Shown piece after piece: positions 44,685 to 56,483 of a DNA stretch of 64,000 nt. The notes beneath the pieces are model-generated. The model worked only from the letters and a program-made list of their open reading frames with translations. It was not told where the DNA came from and did not search any database. The stretch spans positions 5,270,001 through 5,334,000 of the forward strand of contig JAZHRO010000062.1 of NCBI GenBank assembly GCA_037157565.1, given 5' to 3'. The stretch is from Thalassia testudinum. Taxonomy: Eukaryota; Streptophyta; Magnoliopsida; Alismatales; Hydrocharitaceae. Position numbers and translations under genes: made by a program. How positions within the stretch are numbered: position 1 is the first letter of the stretch; each line of letters opens with the position of its first letter.

Positions 44685-47458
44685 TGATGAGAACCTCATC
44701 ATGAGCCATAACTAGCTCATTTTGACCTAATACAAAGGATAAAAGCTCCTACATATCTCAAGGAAAGGCTTAACTCAGAGAATTCTGAGTTTAAGAAGAA
44801 AACAAGTCATAAGGGGTAAAAATGCAATTTTACCAGTATAATCTGCATACAGGGTAATTCAGGGCCCAAACATAGGTCAAAGCAGCTTAATAAGAATAAA
44901 AGTGGGATGAAATGATCTAGCGAGGGCTACAGCAATTCCAAGAAACTAAATGATAATCTGTAACCCTAAAATAACCCACTTCAATTCACAAGGTTCGAGG
45001 CAAAGTAAAAATAGAATAAACCCTCTAAAATTCATAGAAAAATAATCTCTAGGGTTTAGAACCTTCAATTTGGCCTTTAGAACCCATTTTGACCTACATT
45101 GAGAACCATGCCCAATTAATAACTTAATTTGGGTTTTTGCGTAAATTGACCGGTCAAATAAGGTTTAATATAGAAATGAAATTCACCATCAGATTCCTTA
45201 GGTCCTAATTAGTCATGTATAAAAACTTGAGCCTAAGAAGAAACCTCCTTGACCGACTTTACACTTTGGTCCTCATATATTTACACTTTGGCCCTCAACT
45301 TTTGAACCCTCGCATTTTGGCCCCTAACTCTCCTTCGTTCTTTGCGATCAGGTCCCCCCTGCAAAACCTGCCAGCACCATGCTCCGGCGACCTTGCGCGG
45401 AGCATGGCGCCGCGCAGGGTGAGGTGGGGGACCTGGCAAGTAAACCGGGGGTGCCCTGCGTCGTCAGCCGTCGCAGGGACACCCCCCTGGTCGTTGTAAC
45501 CCACCATACCGGCCGTGCGAACGCACGGACGGTATGGGTTCTTGTTTCCGGCCATCCTCCGGCGAGGGAGACACGTCGTCTCCCTCCGCCTTCCTCCCTG
45601 TTTGATCCCTATAAATACCCCTCGTTGCTCCACCGACCGGGGCAGCCTGGATCTGACGGAGAAAATCCTCAACTTTCCTCTCTTCTTCCTCCGGCAGACG
45701 CTCACCAGCTCCGGCGGTTTCCTCCCCCTCCACCTCTTCGCTCTGCCGCAATACCAGCAGCAGAGACTTCCTCCCCTGCTCTTCCCGCGCCACGCCACAC
45801 CCAGCTGGCGCCTCTCCGGCTCTCTGCTCGCCGCCGCCCCTTTCCTTGAGCATCGTCTTCTCCGGCGACAGTCGATACGACTGTCGCCCTGTTCCTCCCC
45901 CTTCGTCCCTGCAAGTAAGCTAGAGCTACTCCCCTTCTTCTCCTCTTTCTTTCCCCGCTTTCAATTTATTCAATTAAGCCCTCGACCGACCCTGACCATC
46001 GTCACCCCCTTCGTCTCCGACCACCCTCCGGCGAGCCGCTCCCATCACCTCAGCGACCCACACGGCTCGCCAACCACCGCAGGACCTCCGCCTCCTCACC
46101 CTGATCAACCTCCGCCCTGCCACTTCCCCCACATCACCCTCTGCAACCCCACCGAACAGACCCATCCTCCGACTCACAGTCCGACCTAGGGCAGCCCTCG
46201 CACGCCGCCCCGCGCCTCGCCACCACCCACACGAGCTTCACCGCACCCTGGCGAAGCTCCTGGCACTTTCTGATTAGGCCGAGAGGCCGTTTTCTTGTGA
46301 ACAGACCACCCGACCTCCGCCGCCATTGCCGCGCGGGAGGAACTGCTTCCACCTGCAGCTACAGGCGTGCCACGCTCAGCGCCACGCCCAGATTCAACTC
46401 CCAGGCCTTGCGAGGCGTTTTGGAAAAACACCAGGCTCTCAACTAAGGCAGAAAGCTTCGCGTGACGCCGCAATCTCCCGCTGATTTCCCCGCTGCGGGC
46501 GCGCAATTGAGGTGGGACATTTAGTCCCACCTCGGAAAAGCTTGAAGAGTCGCAGCGACATAAGACGCAAAAGTGCTGGAGGCTTACTGCCTCAGCACAC
46601 GGGGTGAGGTCCCCTTCACCCGCCCGGTTACCCGGTCTCGTCCGCGCTCACGCCCCGCGGACCTGACCCGACCCGACCCGACTTAAGACTGACCTGCACT
46701 CCTCGCCCACCACGCACGCCGGTGGGCCTGGACCCGGGCCTGACCCGAACCCGGTTACCCGGCAGCTCTGGGAGAGCTTTCCCAAGAGTGGTTTCAGAGA
46801 GAGAGAGAGACGCGGGGGGGGGGAGGGTAGAGTAGGTTTTGCCTCTGACGAAAAACTCTGAAGTGTGCAGGCACAGGCGAAGAAGAAGACCCGCGGAAGA
46901 AGAAGGAAGCTGACTGTAGCAACAGGTAGTTAAGTCGTCTGATTTGGAAATCAGACGACGGCCTGAAAGGAAAAGAAGAAAGGAGGGGTGACGTCCCTGG
47001 CTGAAAAAGAAAAGAAGAAGCTGACACTTAGCCCCAGGGAGGAGAAACAAGAAGAAACTCTAAAGAAGAGGCTGAGCAAGGCAGAAGAAGAGGAAAGGTT
47101 GCAGAGAAGAAGTACAGCAGAGCCAAGGAAGAAGAAACCTTCACAGAAGAGACTGCAAAAAAAAAGAAGAAGAGAGACCAAGACAGAAACCAAGGAAGAA
47201 GAAGAAGGAGATCTGAAGAAAGAAAGAAAGAAGAACATCACGAGGAGAAAACAAATAGAACAACAAATTCTTTCCCTCTCTCTTTCTTTATTTTGTAAAA
47301 GAAACATGTATATCTCTAGAATACAACTTGCTCCCTGAGTTCGACCTCGGGAACTCTCTTCCGAGTAAAAAAATTTATATATTTGAAATGTTGGTAATAA
47401 CTGGCTATACTACAACGTTATAAGAATAAAACCCGGTTGTCCCGAAGCAAGCATTTCA
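44685..47458 (+). mobile_element. solo LTR, Athila-like, 2,774 bp
   Basis: Bounded by the identical pentamer GATAT (44680-44684 and 47459-47463), with ends TGATGAGAACC and AGCATTTCA. A TATA box CTATAAATAC is at 45609-45618, followed by a GC-rich leader with a splice-donor-like CTGCAAGTAAGC near 45910. The 3' end has GAGTTCGACCTCGGGAACTC (about 47337-47356). GC content jumps sharply between about 45350 and 46780. Proline/arginine-rich open stretches here (for example 45515-46189) are by-products of that composition, not genes. It interrupts the leader of the minus-strand Athila element. Confidence 0.85.
45609..45618 (+). promoter_or_regulatory. TATA box of the 44.7-47.5 kb solo LTR
   Basis: CTATAAATAC followed ~30 bases on by a GC-rich leader. 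Confidence 0.55.
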
Positions 47459-48270
47459 GATATCAATACAGAATTTGTATCCTATGTGAGACCTATGAAG
47501 TGCTTAATCGTAAGGCCCGAAGGTCTAAAGTTTAGGATCGAGAACACTCACTACTGGCTCCCTGGCGCTGAAGTAGTAAGACAAACTTGTTGATCTTCAA
47601 CTAAGGCCCTAAGAGGTGTAATGAGGAGAGATATAAGCAAAGACTCGTGTGTCCCTAGGTGATTGCATCGTGTGTGCAAAAGCCAAGCAATAGAATGAGA
47701 TAAAAACCCACACACAAGTTATCAAACAGATTTAGTCACGAGTTTTATGAATTCCCTCATTATTAATCTCTTCAAAATCAAAAGAAAGGATAAGTGTTCT
47801 TGTTTTCTAATTGATTGAAAACAAGTAGTGGTCTTTACTTAGGTGAGAATGCAAAGGATGATAGGAATATAAAGCGATAAAAGCGTACCTACCTCCAGCA
47901 ATCTACAGATATGCAGTACAAGTAAAGAAATCTAGCAGGTAAAGATGAATCCTAGAATTGATGCCTAGAACCTATTGCTGCTAGACAAGTAGAGATGATT
48001 ATTTTTTTTTGCATTTTTTATATAAATGCAACAATAAAAAAATAGGAAATAAACTAAAGTTATTACAAACCAGAGAGCCTCTCTCTTACAACAAATAACT
48101 AATACAACAATTCTATGAAAAAAAACTGCAAGAATGCATGAAATGATCGCGGAGTGTTCTCTAGGAGGAAATTAATCGTTCTCTCGAAAGAAAAGAAAAC
48201 ACAAAATTAGTAAATAAAAAATAATATTAAACTCAAAATAATTCAAAAATGATAAAGGCGAATAAATGAG

Positions 48271-48290
48271 TTGCCTCTCTGGCAACGATG
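48271..48290 (-). promoter_or_regulatory. tRNA-Asp-type primer-binding site, worn
   Basis: The minus strand reads TGGCATCGTTGCCAGAGA. The site expected for plant tRNA-Asp is TGGCGCCGTTGCCGGGGA. It is followed internally by leader sequence and preceded by a T-run and an LTR end. Confidence 0.75.
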
Positions 48291-48344
48291 CCAAAAAAAA
48301 TGATGTTATGTTATCTCGCAATTGCAATAAGTGTCAGTATCCAA

Positions 48345-48851
48345 TTTTCCAAGTGTACAAGCATCACAAAAAGTATTTGAATTAAACTTTTTCTTAGGCA
48401 ATCCTTTAACTAATTCATACTTGACTAATTTATTTAGGTATTTATAATGCAAATGACCTAATCTTTTATGCCAAGTAAACATCTCATCATTAGAAGCTAC
48501 TAAACAATCACAAGTTCCATTTTTATCTATTTCAACGATGTATATATCCTTATATCTTTTTCCAGTTAAAAGAACTTCACTTGTAATACTATCAAATATC
48601 TTTAAAAAATTAGCACTAAAAAGAATGTCATATCTTTTATCACAAATCTAAGTTACACTTAAAAGGCTATGTTTTAATCCTTTGACTAATGCAACATGAC
48701 TAAAAGAAGCATTACCTTTACCAATAATACCTATACATATAATCTGTCCTTTGTGGTTATTCCCAAATGTAACGGAACCACCCTCCTTATACTTAAACTC
48801 CGTAAAGAGTTCCTTGTTGCTGGTCATATGCTTGGAACACCCGCTGTCCAT
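48345..48851 (-). pseudogene. SIRE-like protease and pre-integrase zinc domain
   Basis: The protease reads MDSGCSKHMTSNKELF, with the catalytic DSG present, then VTFGNNHKGQIICIG and LVKGLKHSLLSV. The pre-integrase domain reads WHKRLGHLHYKYLNKLVKY, ELVKGLPKKKF and CDACTLGK, the HHCC zinc pattern. A stop separates the two near 48648. Confidence 0.88.
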
Positions 48852-49310
48852 AATCCAAGTTCCTTTGCTTTTGTCCTACAAAATATGATCATCTTTGAGT
48901 TGATCTTCTTGGTTGCTCTACTATCATTCTATAGGCATGTAGCCCTTCTTTGGTTCTCTTAAAGATATATCTTGATAAATCTTCTTCTTCTTAGCCTACA
49001 AAACAAGATTGGACAAGTTTCTTTGGTACCCATTTTTTCTTGGGTCCATTGTGGGTAGTTTTTCTTTTCATAATTGAATATGAAAACTTCCTTTGGGTCC
49101 ATTGTGGTTAGTTTTTGTTTTCATAGTTAAATATGAAAACTTCCTTTCTTCCTTTTGACTAGATATAAAACTAGTTTTTTTGGCTTTTGATGAACTAGCT
49201 TCATGAGAATATCCAAGACCGAATTTGCAAGGAGATTTTTGTGATGATAAGAGTTTATCTAAGTTTTCCTTCCCATTAGCAAACCTAGCAAGATCTTTTA
49301 ATAATCTTTC

Positions 49311-50597
49311 TTAATTATCTTTAAGATCTTGAATATTAGTTTCAAGAAGTTCTATTGTTTCTTTTAAACTTTTAGTCTCATCACTTAGAAAATCTTTTTC
49401 TTGCATAATCTTGTCATTCTCATTTTGCAGATCTTGATATTTTTCTTTAAGATCTTTATTTTCTAATGTAGCCTTTTTAAAAGTGTAATATAAATCATCA
49501 AAAGCTTCTACAACTTCCTCTAAAGATAGATCATTTACCTCATCTTCTAATGCCATAAATCTAAGGCATGCAGCTTCTTCCTTGGTTGAATCAGTTTCAA
49601 ATTCACTTTCACTTGAATCCAAGTCATCCATGTAGCATGCATAGCTTTCTTCTTCTTGTACTTGTTAAACAATTTCTTTGTATCCTTCTCTTATTTCTTT
49701 TTGCTCCTTTCACCATCCTTCTCAAGAAGTGGACAATCCTTTTGAATATGTCCCTTTTTTTTGCATTGATAGCAAATAATATGTCCTACTTTTGAATCCT
49801 CTCTTGATCACTTGTTCCTGAAATTCTTGTTATTTCTTAGAAATTTTCTAAACTTATGAGTAAATATGATAAGATCTTCATTTTCTTCATTACTATCCTC
49901 GGATTCTGAAAACACTTTAAAAGCTAGTTGCTTTTTCTTTCCTTCCTCTGATCCTTTCTTCTTTTAATTAAGCTTAGTCTCATAGGCCATGAGATTCCCA
50001 AGGAGTTGATCCACATCCAGGTTTTCTACCTCATTTGCTTCTTCTATAGCTATAACTTTATGCTAAAAAATGCTAGTTAAAGAACATAAAATCTTACCTT
50101 CGAGTTCACCTTTTATGAAGGTCTTTTCTAGAGCCTTCAAGTTGTTGATGATGAAGGTGAAATGGGTATACATGTCCTTCACACTCTCATTCTCTTGCAT
50201 TTCAAATTTCTTGAATTCTTGAGTTAGTAAAATAACTTTAGAATTTTTTACCTTATTCATTCCTTTATGAGTAACCTTAAGAGTTTTCCAAATCTCATAT
50301 GCAGTTGTGTATTGAGAGATCCAATTAAACTCGTCGGGGTTGAGTGCACAATACAAGGCATTCATTGCCTTAGAATTTAGAGAGTTGCTTCTTGTTATCT
50401 TCTGTTAAAGCTCCATTCTCAGGTTTCATTGACTTTTCAAATGGTGTTTCCACCATTTCCCAAAGCGTGTAATCTCTAGATTGGAGGAAGACTTCCATCC
50501 TTTGCTTCCAGTGCGGATAACTCATACCATTGAAGTAAGGAGGTTTCGTCGTTGAGAATCCGCAGTTACCGTTTGTTGCTACCACCTTGGATGCCAT
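49311..50597 (-). pseudogene. SIRE-like gag with intact zinc knuckle
   Basis: The gag N-terminus reads TTKPPYFNGMSYPHWKQRME (50597-50370), followed by the UBN2 region MNALYCALNPDEFNWISQY, TAYEIWKTLKVTHKGMNKVK (50365-50063). The CCHC knuckle CYQCKKKGHIQKDC is complete at 49774-49733. A coiled-coil-rich segment is at 49631-49311 (DDLYYTFKKATLENKDLKEK). A few stops separate the blocks. Confidence 0.9.
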
Positions 50598-50645
50598 TGG
50601 ATCGTCTTATTAAGGATTTGACACCTACACACAAGAACAAACCTT

Positions 50646-50657
50646 GCTCTGATACCA
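50646..50657 (-). promoter_or_regulatory. SIRE-like copia primer-binding site
   Basis: TGGTATCAGAGC on the minus strand, a perfect match to the initiator tRNA-Met complement, two bases inside the LTR end. Confidence 0.92.
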
Positions 50658-50659
50658 AA

Positions 50660-51129
50660 TGTTAGTGGCACAAGAAGCGGGTTGAATTGTACTACAAAAA
50701 TTATGAACAACAATCGCAACAAATAATGCAAATATTTAGAGAGGAAACCCTTGCAGGAAAAAACCTCTACCTAGATCTCCCAATCTAGGATTTTGCCCCT
50801 TACCAAGTAGGAATTACTAACAAGTAATTTACAATTTCCCTCTTCCTGGACAAATTCCAAGAAGAGTTTTACCCCTCTACTAAGAGGAAACGAAAAACCC
50901 ACAAACCAAGTACCCAAAGAAACTATCAAATACAATAAAAGATATTCCTATAAGCTTGAATGAAATATGGAATAGAAAGATTAGAATACTCCATTTTCAA
51001 ACCTATGAACAACAGAAAGTAGAATGAAGATTTGCTGTCAAGTACTTGACGAGGAAGCAATAGCATAAATGGAGCACAAGAGAGCACATATGAGAGCACA
51101 AGCCTTTTCTTAAGTAAGTAGAATGTATC
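50660..51129 (-). repeat. SIRE-like copia 5' LTR, outer end uncertain
   Basis: The inner edge is TGTTAGTGGC (50660), which on the minus strand is the LTR end ...CCACTAACA next to the primer site. The outer edge cannot be set by eye; at 51130 a different LTR starts. Confidence 0.6.
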
Positions 51130-52244
51130 TGTTGTGACCCAAACCTAGCTCCACGTGGAACCCAGGTCGGATCGCCTCGACTAACCCAAGACCCAGTCGT
51201 CCATCGAGAAATATACCAAAAAGTAAATCATTCCACGCATGTAACATAGCTAGAACATTAATTAAAAGAAAAAAAGCTAAACAGTAGACTGTAAACATAA
51301 CAATGTCATAGGAGAGTAGCAAAGTTCTCAACATAGCTATCATAACCACAATGAAAAGATAGAAACAAAACTACTAGTCTCAGGCATGGATACTCACGAC
51401 AATGGAAGGAAATAAGTCACGTTACAGCATAACAAAAAGGAAAACCCACTAAGGCTGGATTCGACTAGGCCTAGTTCCTTTTTTAGCTAGTGGTATTGGC
51501 TGTCGACAGGGCTTTTCAGGAGTTTAAATGTGTCTCATTATAGTAAAGTCTCCTAAAGAGCTCTTCAACAAATAAAATTTATAGCTCGAAAATCTAGAAA
51601 TGAAGTCTGAGGTGGAACACAGGGAGCAAATAGGAATTCACATGCTAATCTCAATGAATATATAAATGAGCACAAGAAATTGAGCAAAATATAGATTTTC
51701 AATGAATAATAATTTGTCACATTAAATATTCAATGAAGATCAATGCATCTAGAGATAAAAAAGATAACTAGACCAAAATAATGGTAATTTAGATCACCAA
51801 TTATTAGCCTAAGCACGTGTATATCAACTATTCACTAATGTCAAATAAATGAACAGTACTCAGACGTCTGATCTAAGAATTAGACGACTTAACTGTCGCC
51901 TGCTACAATGCTTCTCTCTACTGTTCTTCCTCTTTTCCTCTTCTTTTCTCCTTCCTCTTTTCTTCTTAACGGCAACCTTCTCCTTCTTCTCTTCTTTCCT
52001 TCATAAAGCCTCCTCCTTTTCTTCTTCAGTTCTTCTTTCTTTCTCACACACAAGGGGAGCATACCCTTCTCAACGGCAAAGTGTTGTAATCTCTGAAGAG
52101 CAAAATCCCCCTACCCCTCTTTATCTTTTCTTTCCTCCTTTCCCTTTCTTTTTCTCTTAAACCTGGGTATATAAGCGAGTAAACAGATCTGGGTAATTAG
52201 GTTTGGCCAAACCTACGTGCATGTGTGAACGGGCGAGGAGTGAG
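51130..52244 (+). repeat. chromovirus-like LTR, 5' part, cut by the Athila insertion
   Basis: Starts TGTTGTGACCCAAACC, like TGTTATGACCCGAC of the solo LTR at 58672. It has CAGACGTCTGATC at 51861 and a TATA-like GTATATAAG at 52167-52175. A CT-rich leader lies between 51900 and 52150. The sequence is interrupted at 52245 by the Athila LTR, so its remainder should lie beyond the right end of the window. Confidence 0.65.
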
Positions 52245-53677
52245 TGATAACACTACATTTTACAATGTTAATTCTGTTAAAAGGGGGTCGGTCTTAAGGG
52301 TAAAATGCACAGATAACACATCATAAATAGGAATGGGAGCATTGCATGCATCACACATCAAGATTGCTTATAGTGCATTATTAATGGCCATTTGTACAAG
52401 TACATGTCAAAACAGGCCTCAGATGAATGATCGGACCACACGGATGGACTCAAAGCGACGAACGGAGTCCAACGGACTTGAAATCAGCTAAATCCGACAT
52501 CCGGAGCTCCCACTATTGGCCCAAGAAGTTTTGACCGTTGATCTAATGATCAACGGTCAAAAAGCTTCCACGTGTCGACATCACGGCGCTCCTCGATTGC
52601 AGCATAACTCCACCGCCTCCACCACAGGATGCATCTCGGCCATCAATCTTCAATTGGATGGCTCCACAGCGCTCCACGCCTGTGCACCTCGCCTCCTCCG
52701 CGCGACAATCCAACTGCACAGCACAGCAGGTCGCGTGTTGTTCGCAAAGGCAGCGGCAGGCGTTCGAAACCCCACGCGCTGCCTAAATTGATGCTTGCAC
52801 GGGCGCGGCTGATTAAGGCCGTAGATCCGCGCGCGAAGGGTAACGATTGCGCCATGCGGCGCTCCCTTAGACGTAGATGACGAACACGCGCGATTACGTG
52901 GCAGCCGTGCACACCCCAGCAACAATCCACGAGCGCGCCCTTCGCGAAATGTCAGTCGTCTGATCTTCGATCTGACGGCCTATAACGCGCTCACACGGAT
53001 CGCGCGTGAAGAAGAACGGGTGCGCGCGAACGACTGCCGGGCAGGGTGCTTCACTGACATTTTGGGAAGGGTGTCGCTAAAACCCCTTCATTTGGAAAGA
53101 CCTTCTCCCTATTTAAACCCCTTCCAACCATCCAAGGAAGGCATTCAATACCTTTGCAAGTGTTCTACCCCACTCCTAGCCACCTTAGCACTCTTTTGTA
53201 AGCGTCGAAGTCGACGAGCCGCCGATGGAGCCAACCTCCACCGCCGTGGCCGCCTTGCCGACTCCTCTTTCTCTCTCTCTCTCTCATTAGCTTAGATTTA
53301 TCTTACTTAAGCATTCATCTATTGTTGTAATTGTAAAACTCAAAGTTGCATGATTAAATGATGATGTTTCTTATTTAGCTATTATTTCTCTCTTGTTATC
53401 AAGTCTTCCTTAGCTTAAAGTTGCATGAATGTGCTGACCAACAAACTCTAACCCTACTCTTTCTCGCTCTCTTTTTCTCTCTCTCGCTCATTTTTCTACC
53501 ACTTCTTATTGCAAGCAAAAACTTTCTTTCCCCGTGACATAAAGTGACAAAGAAAATCTGATTTTTACGCCTTCCTGTGATCGACACTCGGACTCACGTC
53601 CATTTCTTCTTTTAAAACCGACGCTGCGAGCACGAACTATAATGACCCTTTTAAATAAACACGTCTCTCGCGCGTCA
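52245..53677 (+). repeat. Athila 5' LTR (1,433 bp)
   Basis: TGATAACACTACATTT to CGCGCGTCA. A TATA-like CTATTTAAACC is at about 53109. The 3' domain has GATCGACACTCGGACTCAC (about 53580). The first 373 bases match the visible start of the 3' LTR with about 25 differences by hand count. Confidence 0.93.
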
Positions 53678-53682
53678 GTTTT

Positions 53683-53700
53683 TGGTGCCGTTGCCGGGGA
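53683..53700 (+). promoter_or_regulatory. tRNA-Asp primer-binding site
   Basis: TGGTGCCGTTGCCGGGGA, one mismatch to TGGCGCCGTTGCCGGGGA (complement of the plant tRNA-Asp 3' end with CCA), five bases after the LTR. This site is characteristic of Athila/Tat elements. Confidence 0.93.
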
Positions 53701-54889
53701 GGTAATGGATTTATTTTGTCACTTCCATTTTACATCCATGCTCACATCGTCTAATGCCTTGTCTCCTTCTACTTGATGGTTGCAGGAATTCGACGCTTGA
53801 ATGGTGAAGTAGTGCAACTCATGACGGTAACGAGGGAGTAAGCGCAACAAGGACCGGTCGTGAGTATTTCTTCACCCGTGGTTGTTTGCTTGCTTAAAAA
53901 TCTAAAAAAAGAAATTCTAAAATTGAAAAAAATTGGCGTGGTGCATGAATGCCTGATCCACATCCTTAACACATCACCCAACAAAAAAAATACACTCTAA
54001 CATTTTGAATGACCTAAGCTTCTTGGAGTGTTCTTTCTTTTTGAGTGGTGTTTGCGAAGCCACCTTGAATTGACATGGGTCTCACCACTCAACCCTAAAA
54101 TCAACTCATCTGATAGCAGTTGCATGAACACTAGGATGAGCACTCTAGGGTTTTAGAGCCTCTTCACATCAAAGGAAATCTACTCTCACCAATTGTGTGC
54201 AAAACTTGACGTGCCCACCTGAAACTTGTCTGAAAACATTAAGACACGTCAATCCTACAAGACACAAAAGTAAGGATGAAACATTAAAAGACACCACATC
54301 TTAAAAAAATCATTGCTTGAAAACCATGTTTTGATAGGAGCACACACACTGGAATTGGAAAACCAAGAGGTACTACCCCAATCAACACCTCATCATATAA
54401 CCCTAGCACCAGCACTATCCTAGCCCTTTTAAAATAGAGTAGACGTGCCCTAGGCAGGATTGGGTTAAGTCTCGAAAGACGTGGTTTTGTTCGCTGGGCA
54501 CTTGGCTTTCATTCCCTTAATAGAATCTGGTGACTAGGTTGCGAAGAAGTGTTAAACGACCGCGGTTGTGGGCTCTATGGAACCGGCAGCGCAAGCCAAA
54601 AGAAGAACCTTCCCTACAATCCCCTCATAATCAACCTGGCCAGATTACCTTTGGGAAGGGAAGTCCAGTGCTTACGGACTTAATCGCCCCTTTGGAGATT
54701 TCTAGGTCCCTTAAGGAATATACCATGAGGACTAGGTTTGTTTGCTTGGTTGTGCACACACACTTCTCGCATCTGTTGCTCTTCGCATCCCCTTCTATTC
54801 TTCTCTAGTGTATGCACAGGAGATGATCACTACATTCCGAGTTGTTTGTTTTGGGACGAGAATCCAAGTGACCTGATTCTGCTAGAGAC
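53701..54889 (+). other. Athila untranslated leader
   Basis: No domains. It separates the primer site from the gag start at ATGGCGGAACCC (54890), as is usual for long Athila leaders. Confidence 0.65.
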
Positions 54890-56480
54890 ATGGCGGAACC
54901 CAGAGTAGATAAGGTTGAGGACCAACCCCCACCAGACACAATGGCCATCATCCAAGCCCAAATTAATGCAAACCACCGGCTTCAGCAGCAACAGATCCAC
55001 ACTATCATGCAAGCCATACACCGGTTGTAGAACCCACAGGGGCAACCACCACCACCTTTCCAAGGTCCACAAGGGCAACTGCCACTTGATCCACCACCAT
55101 TCTAGGAAAAACCTAGGCCCCTCCGCGACTTCTACAATCCTTCCGCTATTCGAGTTGAGCCATACCTTAGGATCCCCGAAAGGGGAGATGATTTTGAGCT
55201 AAAACCAAATGTCCTGAGTCTGATTCAGAGCCACTTCCATGGAAGCTCAAATGAAGATCCCTTCCAACACCTAGAGGATCTTGACCGGATCGCCCGAACT
55301 GTGAAACCTAGGAACATTAGCCTTGACATTATTTTGATTAAGATGTTCCTCTTCTCACTGAGAGACAAATCATCTCACTGGCTTAGGACCCTAGGTAGAC
55401 CCATCACCACCTGGGAAGAACTGAGGCATGCATTCTTAAAGAAATTCTTCCCCATAGGAAAAACCAATGCCCTCAGAAGAGCCATTACTACCTTTACACT
55501 CCAGGCGGGGAACAGTTCCATGAGGCATGGGAAAGATTGAATGAACTATTGAGGAAATGCCCACACTACGAAGTACCAAGGTGGCAATTGGCCTAGATCT
55601 TCTACCACAGTCTGGACAGCAACCTACGAAACTTCGTCAATGCCTCATGCGGGGGGAACTTCCTAAACAAAGATGAGGAGAGCGCGTTTGAGCTCTTTGA
55701 GTCTATGAGCGAAAATTTTCTCAACAATGCCTCCATGACCCAGTTTAGCCGATCCAGTTAACCCCGTGGTGGGATTTATGAGGTACAAGCAAATTTTGGA
55801 ATGATTGGCATGGATATCATTGCTAAGAAATTAGATCGAGTGAAATTGGTGGATAAAAAAATAGATGAGCTACTGAACCAGACCAGGAACCCGTTACAGA
55901 CCTTCTCCCTAGCAAAGGCAGCTCACAATGTTGACCTGGTCCAGCCCTTAAGCCAAATGAACTTGGAACAACCCCTGACCACGTTCCAGGGAGGGACCTT
56001 TACTCCCTCAACCCTTGATTACTCTCTTCCTTCCCCCTCGACATCTGCTATCCTTGAAGATGTACAGGCTGTCCAAGGTTATGCCAAACCTGACCCTTTC
56101 TCCAACACTTACAACACCGGCTGGCGGAATCACCCAAACTTTTCTTGGACAAACCAGAAACTGCCTCAATTTTAGAACCAACCCAGGCCAAACCAACAGC
56201 CAAACCTGCCCCCTATCAGCAAGGACTACCAGTTAGACCCCCATATAATCCGAATAGGGCGGCCCCTCTCCCACAAAACCAAATGGACACCCTAATAAAG
56301 ATGATGGCTAAAATGAACTAGAAACATCAGGAGGAAATGGCTTTAGTAAAGGGATAGTTAAGCCAACTATTGGACTGTAAACAACAAGGATCCCTGCCTT
56401 CCCAACCACAACTGAACCCGCGAAACATGATTAACAGAGGCCCCAATTTGTAAGGGTTCTAAGGCAATCCTGGGTAGGCT
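54890..56480 (+). pseudogene. Athila gag with stops and a one-base deletion
   Basis: Begins MAEPRVDKVEDQPPP, a Gln-rich segment (HRLQQQQIHTIMQAIHRL) and then a stop. The conserved capsid region follows: RDFYNPSAIRVEPYLRIPE, FELKPNVLSLIQSHFHG, EDPFQHLEDLDRIARTVKP, LFSLRDKSSHWLRTLG and FLKKFFPIGKTNALRRAI. At about 55505 GGCGGGGAACAG has lost one G compared with the AGEQFHEAWERL reading that continues in the next frame. FVNASCGGNFLNKDEESAF and MSENFLNNASM follow, then a stop near 55760. A Pro/Asn/Gln-rich tail ends near 56480. Confidence 0.9.
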
Positions 56481-56483
56481 CAC

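Larger units (their letters stand above)
43500..48293 (-). mobile_element. Athila/Tat-type gypsy element, 5' part, minus strand
   Basis: Reading from the right: a tRNA-Asp-type primer site (48290-48271), leader (48270-47459), then, after a 2.77 kb solo LTR (44685-47458), more leader and gag (about 44500-43520). It ends against copia 4 near 43500. A short LTR end (up to ~48340) survives beyond the primer site before the SIRE-like copia begins. Confidence 0.8.
48340..51129 (-). mobile_element. SIRE-like copia, 5' half
   Basis: Minus strand: LTR (from 50660 upward), intact tRNA-Met primer site, gag (about 50597-49311), protease (48851-48648) and GAG-pre-integrase (about 48620-48345). It breaks off at LGKL with the reading TFCDACTLGKL. 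The rest of pol and the 3' LTR are absent. It separates the Athila LTR end at ~48300 from the chromovirus-like LTR at 51130. The left border may be a recombination junction rather than an insertion end. Confidence 0.85.

Noticed and set aside
45379..46190. Long open stretches on both strands (up to 224 codons) in GC-rich sequence
   Set aside because: They overlap on opposite strands, are Pro/Arg/Ser-rich, show no family motifs, and lie wholly inside a solo LTR with a defined target duplication. GC-rich composition removes stop codons.
46988..47338. Lys/Glu-rich 116-codon frame resembling a coiled-coil protein
   Set aside because: It is a translation of a purine-rich AGAAG tract in an LTR. 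Low complexity rather than selection explains the charge pattern.
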